64,000 bases of DNA, taken from positions 531,001 to 595,000 of the forward strand of contig JAIXMO010000011.1 of the NCBI GenBank assembly GCA_025677825.1, written 5' to 3'. The notes below the pieces were generated by a model. That model saw nothing but the letters and a program-made list of their open reading frames with translations. It ran no database searches and was not told the origin of the DNA. How positions within the stretch are numbered: the stretch's first letter is position 1; each line of letters starts with the position of its first letter. The translations under genes and the position numbers were made by a program. Shown here piece by piece: positions 1 to 12,754 of this stretch. Source of the DNA: Helicostylum pulchrum (Eukaryota > Mucoromycota > Mucoromycetes > Mucorales > Mucoraceae).

Positions 1-1201
1 CTACTGTTGAAAAGGCAACGTTTTTTGGGGATCTATAATCAGCATTCGGTATAATGCTTTTCGAACGCACACCTATCGATATATACAATAGCGATATAAA
101 AAGAAAAATATAGCTTTTTAGATTCATTTTTTTATTTGTACGCAAAAGAAAAGAAAAGAAGAAAAACGTCAGTAATGTATTCTCATTTTATAAGTAACCA
201 CATTGACATCTTATAATATACTACAATTTATCAAAATAAAAACCACGGAATGAAAGTCCGACCGTTTTCAATAGGGGGTCTTGGGGTTTGGTGGGAGGGT
301 GAGCTCTCCCACCAACAGTCAACCCTCTGGGTTGAATGTTCTATCCCCTCAAAGAGGGGATCTAATAAGAATTTGACATATATCATATTCGTCTCCAAAC
401 CCGCAGGGCGACGCTGCTTCGCGAGCGTAGCAAGCGAAAAAAGCAGCTAGTTTACGATACTTGGACTTGACCTCCTCTTTTTATATAATGTCATAGTAAG
501 AGCTTTTTAATTCTGTTTAACATGTTTAAGATTTTTCTTTATCTTAATGTAATATGCAGGTATTGCGTATTTTTCTTTTCTGTGTGTACATTTGCTAGAT
601 AATTACTTTTTCACATAAAATCGGTTAAGAAATTTTTTTAGCAACACTTCATACAACGGTACCATTTCAAAGCAATATAATAGTTTTCATACAACTAGTA
701 AAACATGGATAGTGTTTTAAAAATCTCTTTTTATCTACAATTGGTATACAGGTTATCTAAATGCTACATTGATCACTTGATTTTAGCGGTAATGTATAAG
801 GCCATTGATGTATTGGGCACATTACTTTTACACCTAATTATGGTTACGATACAAAAAGAGTTGTATTTTGAACTAAATATTTAACCTTAAATTAAAAGTT
901 TCTAAAAAGATGACGGTATTGTACGAAGCATTAATTATGCTTTTCCCCCTGAAATAATAATAAGAAAAAAAATTCCAGTAAAAAATTCCTTATCACACTT
1001 TCAGAAGCCTCTTATTATTAACTTTCTGCAAAAATAAAACTTACAATACTTAAATTATAAGTCCATACTATCTGAAACTCGAACAAATAATTTATTTACG
1101 GATCGAGATTTTCTTTTATTTGTCGAATATATGATTTTTTCTTGCATTATAAATAAGCATTCAATCTTCATACCAAAAAAAAAAAAAGAAAGAAAAAAAT
1201 T
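1..1201. other. gene-free AT-rich left edge
   Basis: I see no supportable coding region here. The stretch is AT-rich apart from a GC-rich island at about 240-450, described separately. It lies downstream of the first glycosyltransferase gene. Confidence 0.5.
285..450. repeat. cluster of four GC-rich hairpins
   Basis: Four back-to-back inverted repeats lie in an otherwise AT-rich region. Arms 288-297/306-315 give 10 bp with an 8-nt loop. Arms 320-325/329-334 give 6 bp with a 3-nt loop. Arms 343-350/354-361 give 8 bp with a 3-nt loop. The fourth is a long bulged hairpin, 413-422 with 434-447. The composition (TTCGCGAGCGTAGCAAGCG core) resembles the mobile double-hairpin or GC clusters of fungal and algal mitochondrial genomes. 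A nuclear copy of mitochondrial DNA is one possibility, but I cannot prove it from this window. Confidence 0.55.
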
Positions 1202-3025
1202 TCAGATGCTTCTTAATTTATGCATCAGATTGATTTCATATGGAATAGGTCCTAAACACCATAACCCAGCCTTTAGAATACATAAGCTCAACACAGCAAA
1301 AAAAGCATAGATATCTACATTATACCGTTTCACCCAAGGGATTTCATATCCGACATCGTAACGGTAATAAAGCATTCCTTGACTATCACTAGCAAACAAA
1401 CTTTCCTCCATAAGATCAGCTCCTCGAGTTACAGCGTTACTAGCACTCACCTGAGCATAAGTCTTGTATCGATTGACAGTGTTCTGAATCTTATTTTGAG
1501 GATCAGCAGCCACGGTATATAATTTTGCATAAAACTGGTCATAATCCTTTGAATCGTATTTTAAGTTTAAAGTGTCTATCTGTTTTCCTACTCCTATACG
1601 TTCGATAGCCCTAGCATTTCCAGGTTGATCACCAAACATTGGGTAGACAAATAATCGCTTGCCATTGAATAGCGACTCATGCATAGACCCTACACCCCCG
1701 TGACTAATAAAAAACGATACAGAAGGATGTTCAAGGATAGCAAACTGTGGGGCCCACTGAGGGAAAAGCATATCCTTGTGGCCGAATATATCATCAAAGG
1801 AGTATTCCTGGTTGATAGTCCGGACAAGTTGCGGGATTTGATCTTTACCGAGACGCGCCCATATAACTCCATCAATTATCTTTTGCTCAAATAGTCTTAA
1901 AAGTGATTGAATAATCATTTTTACATCTCGGTCAGATGACATTGCATGTTGACCAAAAGCGATGTAAACAATACTCTTGCGACTATTTAAGAATTCAAGT
2001 GAATCATGATCTAGAGCGGGATAACTGTTTCGCAAAATAGGCCCAATCATGTGCATCAAAGGACTATGCTTTCGAGCGGTTTCAATACCGAATAAGTTAT
2101 TGACTAGCTTAGGAACATGATTATATCGTTTAGCGGACGCGTCTGTTATGGGCTCTAATCCAAGTTTGCGTTGAAAGTCGTGTGCGTGAGATACTTTTCT
2201 CGAAAGCATTTTCATGTGAAAAGGCGTTGCGATAAAGTCACGATAAATTCTTGTCCAAATTGAATCATCTTGAGTTGTTCGGAAGTCCGAATGATGAGCT
2301 TTGTTATTTATGTAACTTGCGTCAAAATCTTTTATAAACATATACATTAAAAGACGCATTCTATTATATCCTAGTTAAACTTCTATTTACCTGCAAACAT
2401 GCCAAGTGTTGTAGTTATAATAACCGGAATTTTTGAAACTATAGCAGCATCAATACAATCAATAGAGAAGGAATCACATATAGCAAGATCTATCCTATTA
2501 GACAAAAATAGACTTTGTTTTTCGAGGAAGGCTAATATAAAAGTTAATTGGTTTAAAATAAAACCGCATCTTATATTATGTATCTTACCTGTAGGATAGT
2601 CAACTAAGCACGACTCCAATAAGGCTAGATTAACAAGCTCTCGAGATGACCGAGTAGAAAAGTGTTTTGCAACCAAGGGATGGTGTATAAAATCCTTACT
2701 TCCGCCTGCTTCTTGTACTTTTATCATAGGGTACCCTCTACTAAAATGGATTTGATCACTCTATACGCAAATATTAATATTTAATTTCAAAACTATTTGA
2801 CTATATATTTACTTTGGAATAAAAAGATACGTTATGGCCACGATTATGCATCTCTTTTAAAATTTCAAACACCCACATATGATGACTACTGCCACCGCCT
2901 ACAGATGCAAATGCAATATTCTTTGGAACTCTGTAGTTTGATTTTGGTATAGTAACATCTGCGAATACTTTTGAAGGAATCCATAAAATTAAGAGCAACG
3001 GTAAAATATAATGCTTAAAAATCAT
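1202..3025 (-). CDS. UDP-glycosyltransferase (GT1), array member A
   Basis: Predicted membrane-anchored family-1 glycosyltransferase that transfers a sugar from a UDP-sugar to a small lipophilic acceptor, probably in the ER lumen. Four exons read through: 2813-3025, 2589-2760, 2391-2531 and 1202-2328, giving 550 residues. The N-terminus has a hydrophobic signal sequence followed by PKNIAFASVGGGSSHH, which holds the catalytic-His region. The last exon carries the UGT signature: WAPQFAILEHPSVSFFISHG, then a Gly/Ser/His/Glu cluster and GDQPGNA for UDP-sugar binding. A C-terminal transmembrane helix (IYAFFAVLSLCILKAG) follows. This is the architecture of animal-type type-I membrane UGTs. It is the most diverged of the array. 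The acceptor substrate is unknown. Confidence 0.88.
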
Positions 3026-3380
3026 TTAAAAATTATATAAAAAAAAGAAAAAAAAAAGGAGAAAGTATTTATTATATAAACGCATAGTAGAAAGTTTCCT
3101 TGGACCATTTTATCTAAAATTAATTACATGCAGTCAATAACTAATTCCATATGCAATGTCAGCCGAAGTTATAAAAACAGGAAAGTTGAATAAGCATTAG
3201 TAATTCTAACGCTTGTTTATTTGCGATATAATTTTTATTTATAATTTTGCATTTTAGGTTCTTTAGTCCTCACTTAAATTTACTGGTAAATTTACTTGAT
3301 AATGCTGACACAGCTTTTACAAACCCCCCTCCCCCCTAAGAATAAAACTAATGCCTAATAGTCGTGTGCGATGCTTTATT
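3026..3380. other. spacer between UGT A and B
   Basis: AT-rich intergenic spacer holding the promoter of UGT A and the 3' region of UGT B. A C-rich tract (cccccctcccccc) lies near 3325-3340. No gene is seen. Confidence 0.4.
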
Positions 3381-5222
3381 TCAAAGAGTCTTTAATTTCT
3401 GATATTTAACATATTTTGCTTTTAAAAAGTTCAAAATGGTATGGCTTGCTTTGAGTGTAGCTAAACCTAAAAGCACTAGCACCGCATAGACATCAAAATC
3501 ATTTCGTTTAATCCAATGAATATTGTAACCAACATCTTGTCGGTACTGCAAATTACCATCGCTATCGCTTGCAAACAAACTTTCCTCCATTAAATCGGCA
3601 CCTCTTGTAACCGCATTGGCACCGCTGATCTGAACATAGACTTTATACCTATTCACAGTGTCTTGAATTTTATTTCCAGGGTCTACAGCTACCTTCTGTA
3701 ATTTTTTGTAGAATTCCAAATAATCCTTAGCATCGTATTTAAGATTCGAAGTACCCATGTAACTTCCTATACCAGTTTTTTCAACAGCTATAGCATTTAC
3801 AACCTGGTCACCAAAGAATGGAAACAGAAATACGCGTACGCCGTTGTACAAGGATTCGTGTAAAGACCCAATACCGCCATGACTAATAAAAAAAGAAACA
3901 GCTGCATGTTCAAGAATTGCATACTGAGGCGCCCATTTGACCAAATAAAGGTCTTTATGGTTTACGATATCTTCACGGTTATATATACATTTAGGAGTCT
4001 CGATACTATCCGGTATATAGCTTTGATCAATACGAGCCCAAATAATTCCATCAATAATTTCTTCATCTATCATGGTAAACAATGTCTGCAAAAACATTTT
4101 TACATCATTCTTGTTTGGGTTAAAATGTTGCCCAAAAGCTATGTAGACTACTTTTTTATGATTGTTTAAAAACTCGGCTGTAATAGGATCTAACGGCGGA
4201 TAACTTCCCCGCATAATAGGACCAATCATATGGGATAAAGGACTATGTTTTCGTGCCATCTCAATACCAAAGATGTTATTAATTAATTTAGGAATATGAT
4301 TATATCTAGCGTCACCTGTTTCAAAGGCAACAGACAACCCGTTTTTGCGCTGCAAATCAGTAATATGAGCTAATTTTTTTGATATATATCGCTTCAGAAT
4401 AGGTAGACGGACATAGTCTCTATATACTCTCTCAAATAAAGAGTCATATTCAGTGGTAGGTGTCATGATATTATAAATTCTATTGCTAATATACCTGGCA
4501 TCACTGTCTATTTAAATAGGTGTAAGAGTTAAAGTTAGTTTTTTTTTATAAAAAAGATAAATTAGATTTTTTGTGAAGTTATTTACCTGCGTAAGTGCCC
4601 ATAGTACTTGTTATCATAACCGGTATTTTGGAGACTATTGCCGCATCTATACAGCTGATAGTAAGGTAATCACAGATAACAAGATCAATTTGTTGAGATT
4701 CGAATAGTAATTTATATTCATTATATTCTATTTACTATAATCAGCAATATATACTGTGAAAAGACAATATGCTTAAATTACCAATAGGGTAGCTTAACAT
4801 AGCAGATTGAAAGACACCGTTAGCAACAATCTCTGCGTGTGGATGATAAGGTATATGCTTGAGTACCAAAGTGGGGTGATGCAGAAAATCAGAAGCGCCA
4901 CCAACCTCTTTTACCGTCTTTATCGGATAGTCTTTAGCAAAGCGAAGTTGATCTCCCTGTCATTAATTCTTAATGCACGTTTCTATTGTATCATGAATTT
5001 ACCTACCCTTGAAAAAAATGATATGCTGTGACCACGACTATGCATTTCCTTTAGAATTTCAAACACCCACATATGATGACTACTTCCGCCGCCAGAGGAT
5101 GCAAACGCAATGTTCTTAGGAGTACTGAAATTTGGGGTAGGCACGCGGTTATGGGATACAGCATTAGCTGGTATACATACCATGAAGAGAATAGTTATTA
5201 CGCTAATTAATCTCATTTTCAA
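3381..5222 (-). CDS. UDP-glycosyltransferase (GT1), array member B
   Basis: Second intact array member. Exons 5007-5222, 4782-4956, 4587-4727 and 3381-4507 join in frame to 552 residues. It has a signal peptide at the start (start at MKMRLIS), PKNIAFASSGGGSSHH near residue 35, GDQLRFAKDYP opening exon 2, and the UGT donor-binding signature in the last exon (WAPQYAILEHAAVSFFISHG followed by SLHESLYNG and FFGDQ). A membrane helix (VLVLLGLATLKASH) precedes the Lys-rich cytosolic tail. Introns sit at the same codon positions and phases as in members A and C, and the last exon is exactly the same length (1127 nt), so these are tandem duplicates. The substrate is unknown. Confidence 0.9.
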
Positions 5223-5677
5223 TTGGAGAAAAGAGAAAAGTATTCAGCCATACCATTTAGTATTTATACGAGTCATAGTTTGTGTAAAAGTGAGACTATT
5301 TTCTATAATAGTTGACGTCTTATACCTATAAAAGTATTGGATTGGAACTTAAATAAGTAAAAAAAAAGTGTACAAAATACTGTAACATAGCGCTTCCGAT
5401 TGTAACGCTTTCTCTTTTACCCGAGAACGATAACACATCATGCAGTGTAATTGTTTACGTAAAAGTGATTGTTCGAGGGATGTAATGTATCGTGTTTGAA
5501 AGCAGTATATATATACTCTATCGTTCACGCGATCAATCGAATGTAAATTATTTGACACTATGTTAATTAAAGTTTATAAATCCAATCAGTAACTTAAGTA
5601 TCAGTTCCAAATTTTGGTAATAATGTTTAAGAAACAGGACGGATATACAATTATTCCGAAATTTATAGCTTATTTTA
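5223..5677. other. spacer between UGT B and C
   Basis: Intergenic spacer with AT-rich sequence and short imperfect inverted matches near its two ends (around 5335-5350 and 5580-5605). No coding potential is convincing. Confidence 0.4.
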
Positions 5678-7504
5678 TTAAATAGTTTTTAGCTTTTGCA
5701 ATTTCGCATATCTCGACGCAGAAAAACTCCAGACCGAAAGACTAGCATTGAGTATAAATAAAACTAGGACGCCAAACAAAGCATAAACATCAATGTCATT
5801 TCGCTTAATCCAGTGAATATCATAGCCAACATCATATCTATATTTCAAATTTCCGTCACTATCGCTCGCAAACAAACTCTCTTCCATCAAATCAGCCCCT
5901 CTTGTAACGGCGTTGGCGGCGCTGATCTGTACATAGGCTTTATACCGATTTATAGTACCTTGAATTTTATTTTCAGGGTCTACGGCGACTTTGTGTAACT
6001 TTCTATAAAACTCTGCATAGTCCTTGGCGTCGTAATTGAGATTTGAGTTATCCATAAAACTTCCAATGCCTGTTCTCTCCACCGCTCTAGCATTTAATGG
6101 TTGATCCCCAAAGAATGGAAACACAAACAGACGTACACCGTTATACAAAGCTTCATGTAAAGATCCAGCGCCACCATGACTAAGGAAAAAGGAAGTGGAG
6201 GGATGTCCAAGGATTGCATATTGAGGTGCCCACTTGACCAAATAAAGGTCTTTATGGTCAGCAATTTCGTCAAAAGTATATACGCGCTTAGTAGTTTCAA
6301 TAGTTTCTGGTATATAACTTTCATCAATACGAGCCCAAATAATTCCGTCAATAATGTCTTCATCCATCATGGTAAACAGTGTCTGCAAAAACATCTTTAC
6401 ATCATCTTTGTTTGGGTTAAAATGTTGTCCAAACGCAATATACGCAACATTTTTATGATTGTTTAAAAACTCAGAGGTAGTAGAATCTAATGGAGGGTAA
6501 CTTCCTCGCATGATAGGACCGACCATATGAGATAAAGGACTATGCCTTCTTGCTAGCTCGATACCAAATATATTGTTGACGAATTTGGGAATATGGTTGT
6601 ACCTTGAATCGCCTGTTTCAAAAGTAGGAGGTAGCCCGTTTTTGCGTTGTAGCTGTACTGCCTCAGATGACTGTTTTAATAGATATCGCTTAATTAAAGG
6701 TATGCGAACATAATCACGATATACTCTTTCGAATAAAGATTCATTTTCGGTAGTTGGGTCCATGGCATCATATACCCTATTTTTTATGTACTTGGCGCCG
6801 CTATCTTTTAATAGTGATGCGTGAGTATTTTTTTTTGTGACCGTATAATACTTTTCCTGCTTCTTTATTTACCTGCAAATGTTGCAACAGTATTAGTTGC
6901 AATTACTGGTATTTTGGAAATAATTGCAGCATCTACACAGCTAACAGAGAAAAAATCGCAGATGGCAAGATCAATTTTTTCAGATTTAAATAAGGATCTG
7001 TATTCAAGAAATTCTGCTAGCTAACAGTAATTAAAACCAACAATAGTTTAATAAATATACAAATACATCACCTTCCGTGTAGTTCAACATGGCAGCTTGA
7101 AGACTTCCTTTACCAGTAACTTCAGGGTGCGGATGATAAGGTATATGTTTTAAAACTAGAGCGTGATGATGTAATACATCTGAAGGTCCACCCACTTCTT
7201 TCATCGTTTTTACAGGATACCCTTCTGCAAAACGAAGTTGATCGCCCTATTATATACTATTAATATGTGTCGAAAGATCCATAATAGTACTTACTCTAGA
7301 GAAAAATGATATGCTATGGCCGCGGCTATGCATATCCTTTAAAATCTCAAAAACCCAAAAATGATGGCTACTTCCACCACCAGAAGATGCAAAGGCAATA
7401 TTCTTGGGCGTCCTGAAATTTGTGGTAGGTTTAAGGTTCTCTGATACAACATTGGCTGGTATCCATGCTAAAATCAATATAGTTACAAGATTAAATGATT
7501 TCAT
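5678..7504 (-). CDS. UDP-glycosyltransferase (GT1), array member C
   Basis: Third intact member, 551 residues from exons 7295-7504, 7072-7246, 6873-7016 and 5678-6804. I chose the ATG at 7504 (MKSFNLVTILI) because members A, B and D start at the equivalent place; an in-frame ATG at 7522 would add six residues. It has a signal peptide, the GGGSSHHFWVFEILK motif, the donor-sugar signature (WAPQYAILGHPSTSFFLSHG, then SLHEALYNGVR and FFGDQPLNA), and a C-terminal membrane helix near VYALFGVLVLFILNA. It is closest to member B. Exon 3 is one codon longer than in A and B, and all intron phases are conserved. Confidence 0.9.
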
Positions 7505-7522
7505 TTTAGCTGTAAGAAACAA

Positions 7523-8292
7523 AGAGTGAGAAATTATATAGTTTACAGTAGTCTCTATTTAAGGGATGTCAGGATACAGCCCCTTAAATCAAAGCACTCT
7601 AAAATAAAGTGACTACTTGTGGCTGCACTTTATTTAAAATAATTATCTTTTATATGTATCTCTGGTGTTTCATATTCAAATTTTCTCATGTAATCTTCGA
7701 ATAAAAATTAGAAAATATTTTTAGAGGTCTTAAAATGTATGGGACAGGACCTCTAATTAGAGGTCAAAAAATTTAATAACTAGGGTGGAATGAGGTGATT
7801 CTTACAACAATCAATTGCATTTCGAATATTCAAATCCTCTGCATATACAGCGCTTTGAGAACTGTATATTTGAGAGTTTATAAGTCCATATTTACGTTAC
7901 ACAGTCGTAGCGAAGGTGGATCTCCAAATATTTCAAGTCTCTCGGGTAGCACATGCTTGTACTTTACCATTGACCACATATATTCGGCATAAGATATATT
8001 GCTTAATTCTTTAAACGTAATTTAAACAAGTTTATCTATACAATCACACTGCTATCCAAAAAATGGGAAAAGACGAAGATGTTCAACCTATTGGGGGAAC
8101 CGTTGTTCAAGCATACTTACATACTTATTTTATCGAGGAATATACTATTTACGCTTGGAAATCTAATTTTTGTGATCAGTAATACCTACCTCTCTTTTTT
8201 TTCAAACATCTATAGAAGAGTCGTAAAAAATATATTATCGCATTATAATTTTTATAAATATAATGTTAGACCTCTTTATTTAGTTAAGCGGT
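7523..8292. other. spacer between UGT C and D with palindromic repeats
   Basis: Intergenic sequence containing an 18-bp perfect palindrome at 7748-7765 (GACCTCTAATTAGAGGTC) and further AGAGGTC/GACCTCT half-sites at 7723-7730 and about 8267-8275. On the minus strand around 7860-7990 a short open stretch reads as plausible protein (PERLEIFGDPPSL), but it has no start or partner exon. No gene can be called. Confidence 0.35.
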
Positions 8293-9479
8293 TTATAATT
8301 TCTGTAATTTAGTATACTTTGCTACTAAACTGTAAACTATATGACAAGCCTTTATTGTACCTAGACAGAGTAAAAGCAACAGAGCATAAACATCGATATC
8401 GTTTCGTTTAATCCAATGAATATTGTATCTATACTTCAAGTCACCATCGCTGTCACTAGCAAACAAGCTTTCTTCCATCAAATCAGCTCCTCTTGTAACA
8501 GCATTAGCGGCACTAATTTGTACATAGGCTCTATAACAATTTACAGCATCTTGAATTTTGTTTCCCGAGTCTACTGCGACGACATGTAACTTTTTATAGA
8601 ACTCTGCGTAATCTTTGGCAATTCTGCCACATGTGTTGTATGCTTTAACAAGTATATTTTAATCATGGGTATACGAAAATAGTCACATAAAGCTCTTTCC
8701 CAAACAGAAGTATATTCCGAAGTAGGATGCAAAATGGTGTACAATCGATTGTTAACGTATTTGGCGCTGCTATCTATATGAGTGAAACGTTTTTTTTTTT
8801 TGGAAATTTTGATTGGTTTATCTTTAATTATTTACCTGCAAATGTTGCAATAGTAGTAGTCGCAATAACTGGTATCTTCGAAACAATTGCAGCATATAGA
8901 AAAAAAAACACAGATGACCAAATCAATTTTTTCCGATTTAGGCAGTGATTGGTATTCAAAAAATTCTGTTTATATAACAATCAAAATTAGATTGTTACCA
9001 ATTTTTTTTAAAGAAAAAGTTACGTTACCTACCGGGTAGTTCAACAGAGCCGATTCAAGAATGCCAGTCCCGACAACTTCAGGATGAGGATGAAATGGTA
9101 TGTGTCTGAGTACTGGAGTAGGATGATGCAAAAGATCAAAAGCTCCGCCTAATTCTTTGATTGTCATTACAGAAAATCCTTCAGCAAAATGAAGTTGATC
9201 TCCCTAATATCAAAATTTGTTGAGTAAAAGAGAATGTAATAATATTACTAGCAAATACTTTACTCTGGAGAAAAATGATACATTATGACCACGACTATGC
9301 ATATCCTTCAAAATTCTAAACACCCACATATGGTGGCTACTACCGCCACCGAAAGATGCAAATGCAATGTTCTTGGGAGACCTGAAACTTGCAGTAGGTT
9401 TAAGATTTGTAGATATACCATTGGTTGGAATCCATGCTAGAAAGAAGATAGTTATAAAATTAAATAATTTCATTTTCAA
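8293..9479 (-). pseudogene. UDP-glycosyltransferase array member D, deleted pseudogene
   Basis: Exons 1 (9264-9479) and 2 (9029-9203) look intact and match members B and C, including the signal peptide and SFGGGSSHHMWVF. Exon 3 (about 8845-8983) has lost about 11 nt beside a T-run after the LVIC codons, which shifts the frame. Exon 4 keeps its first about 50 codons, then jumps at about 8620/8621 straight to the KDYAEFYKKL region. Comparison with member C indicates about 630 bp missing, covering nearly all of the donor-sugar-binding domain. A further 12-nt in-frame loss removes the DVGY residues before the NIHWIKRND segment. No functional enzyme can be made. Confidence 0.9.
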
Positions 9480-11201
9480 GATAAATGTAAAAAAAGGTAC
9501 AAAGCTTATACGATCTGATATTTAATAACTTTATGATTCGTGTACAACAAAAGAAAAAAAAAAGAGCTCACCTTCGTCTTTTTTTTTCTTTTATCTTGAA
9601 ATATATTTAGCGAAATGCCGTAACTGAGTTTAGTTTATAAACAAGTATTGTTGTTTATAATGTTAAATACTACGCGAGCTTGAAACTCTTTTATATCTCT
9701 CTAGCGAATCGAACTATCGTTTAGTCTTTACAAAAAGGAACACATGATTTTTTCCAAACTTTGTAGTGGCCGATCGAGGTACAATCAAAGCTGATAAGGG
9801 TATATAAATGTTTATTTCGACGATCTTATCCAAACAATAGCTGATACAGTGTATTGGTTCTTACACATGACTAGTTACCATTTAGCACGCGGGGCACTTT
9901 TTGTCTTTAACATAATTACTTAAAGTGGTACCATGGGGTGCTCTGTTATTTTTAAGTTTTTTTTCTTGCCGAAAAAGATCAATCATCCTTTTACATCTTT
10001 CTTTTTTCGTGATGTCACATAGAGTGTGATTCTCTCAATTATGTATTCGTACTTGAAGCACAATGTAGCTTAATTAATCCTTTTCTTCTTTTCTGAGACG
10101 ATAAACTTCATTGGCTAAAGTAATAGATAGTTAAGCGCTTTTTGTTTATTTGATATCGATTTTTATTTCTGAAGTCATATATTTCCCATAACCTAGATTA
10201 CTTCAAAATATAACAATATATATTTTTTTATTGGTGCTATTAAAATAAAAGACAAAGTAGTAATAAAACAATACCGGGTCATTTACAAAAACTAGTTTGG
10301 TTAGTATTAATAATTGATATCTCGCCCAGTACTTCATTAACGGGTTATTCTAAATAAAATAAAAAATAAAATGGACTGTTGATATGTATATATATGCTAA
10401 GTATGTTTTCAATCAAAATTCAAATCAATCGACTTTGCTGTAATACATGATATGGTTAATATTAATGCATATTATAGAATACCAAGAAAGATTATTAATC
10501 AATCAAAGGTAAATAAGTGTCGATATTGACAAACGAACTTGACCCCTAAAAATAGAGAGCGAGAAATGTATTACTTATTACCTGGTTATAATCTTCTCTA
10601 TACCAAAGTAATTGAACGAATCAAAAAGCCATATTGAAATGATAGTATCTCATTTGTGTTTAGCATTATTCGAGGGAGTGGTTTAGAACTTACGGCCACC
10701 ATCAAGGAGACTATGTAGGGTATAAAAAAACTAAGGACCCTTTCTCTGTGCCGAATTGTAGATTCATATAGAACTCATTTAGACCTCATATACAATTAAA
10801 TATTTAGAGAAATTTCATCTATAGAATTGCACGATTTATCTACATGATTTTGGAAATATAAGCATTATTTTTTTCTTTATGTATCAGACTTTATTTTTAT
10901 ATATGTACTTTTTTTTTTAGAAAAAATATATACATTTATATTTAGACATCTAATGATAAATTTTACAATCTGCATATGGTAGTTTTACTCCTGCATCTGA
11001 AGACTCTTGATCTCTGTTCTTCTCCTCGTTTTTTTATACTTTCGGGCAAGAGAATAGGCAAATTGACGTCTACAATTTACTGGTGTAACCCCACGTGGAA
11101 AAGAAGAAACAAAAGCTATAAATATAAATTCATTAGCATTATAATTAACACTGTCTTCTTTTTATACACATTTTTCAAAAAGAAATCCTAAAAAAATAAT
11201 A
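9480..11201. other. 1.7-kb gene-free spacer
   Basis: Between the UGT pseudogene and the sugar kinase I see only AT-rich sequence with short open frames and no protein-like composition. It presumably holds the sugar-kinase promoter near 11.1 kb (TATA-like AGCTATAAATATAAATT at about 11115). Confidence 0.4.
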
Positions 11202-12754
11202 ATGGTTTTTTCATTTAGTAAAAGAAAGAATAAGCACAGTAGACTTGTTATTGACGAATGTTCTTCGGGATCTTCAGTTTCAGCATCGAGATCGAGTTCA
11301 TTTGATCAACCAATGTCCCCAGTTTTACCCGACTCTTTAAATTCTAAGCTTGTAAATGTCCTTATTGTAGGTCAAGTATATCAAGATACAATAATGACAG
11401 TAGATTATTACCCACAAGAAGATACAAAAGTTAGATCGAGTCATACACAACAACGAAGAGGCGGAAATTGTGTAAATACTGCCGAAGTATTATCTCAATT
11501 TCCTAAAATGAATACATCTATCATGTCCGCTGTAGGACCAAAAGAACAATCACAGTATGATCATCAGGAACTAAAATATGTATAGTTTTTTTTTTTTTAA
11601 CATTTATTTTTAAAACTTTAATAGTATCTTACTATCTCAACTCGAGCAAAAAGGTATTAAGACACATACCTGTTTCTATCGTAAATCACCTACACCTTCG
11701 TGCTACATTATACAATGCAAAGACACAGGTTCTCGAACCATCATTTCTTGCAATACGTAAATAGATATATAAGGTTTATTTATTTATGTACTTAACTCAA
11801 TTTTTTTTTTTGTAGAACACAAGATATTACAAAAGATGAATTTGCTCGTAAATTTGAAATGAGTAGTATCACAAAAACAATGTCTTTCGAATTTGATGCT
11901 AGACCCGCTTATTCTTGGGTCCATTTTGAAGGAAGAAATGTATACGAAACTGCTGCTCAGATCGATTGGCTTGAAGCTAAATCCACACGTGAGGGCTGGC
12001 GATCTCAATTGACAATTTCTGTCGAGTTAGAAAAACCTGATAGACCACATATAGATATACTGTTGACCAGAGTAAAGTATATTTTACTTGCATGTTATTA
12101 TTTTATATCAGTATTAACTTTATTATTACCGATAGGGTGATGTTGTTTTCTTTTCTAAATTATACGCAGAAAAACGTGGATATGAAGAAATCGAAGATTT
12201 CTTGAGGGACTTTCAAGGGCGATGTAAACCTGGGTAAGAAAGAATATATGCACATATAAAAAAAAAGACAATCGGTATTTATATATATACTAACTACGAC
12301 GTATTTTTTTAGTGCTGTTTTATTCTGTACATGGGGAGCAGAAGGAGCTGCTTGTTTATTTAAAGGGGATTTACTTCATTCCTCGGCATTAGCTCAAACT
12401 CAAGTAATCGATACAGTTGGTGCAGGGGATACATTTATTGCAGGTGTTATCTACTGTATGACTAGAGGGCATACCTTATTAACAACACTAAAGTTTTCTT
12501 GTGAAATGGCAAGCAGAAAAGTATCTCGATCTGGCTTTGATGGGTTAGCAAATACCATGTTTAAAGTTTGGGATACTTCTTTAGGTGCTGAATTAAACAA
12601 GGCACATAAAAGTACGTCTAATCAAAACTTGCTACAATCAAAGAGCTACGAAAATGGATTTGTTGGATTCGAGTTCGGCACTATGACAAGTCGAAGATCT
12701 GGTACGTCTAATTTAACTCATTCTTCTTCTGCTCCGCTGTTAAGAAAGTTTTAA
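11202..12754 (+). CDS. pfkB-family carbohydrate kinase (ketohexokinase-like)
   Basis: ATP-dependent sugar kinase of the ribokinase/pfkB fold, closest in layout to ketohexokinase. Exons 11202-11554, 11625-11756, 11816-12071, 12136-12233 and 12313-12754 join to 426 residues. After a Ser-rich N-terminal extension (about 45 residues) comes VNVLIVGQVYQDTIMTVDYY, then the sugar-binding QQRRGGNCVNTAEVL (pfkB signature 1). The C-terminal part has VIDTVGAGDTFIAGVIY, the pfkB signature 2 with the catalytic Asp of GAGD. A Ser-rich C-terminal tail of about 60 residues is extra compared with the family. The exon 1 donor (GTATGA) was chosen because it alone keeps the frame into exon 2. The substrate (fructose or another sugar) is not certain. 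Confidence 0.85.
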
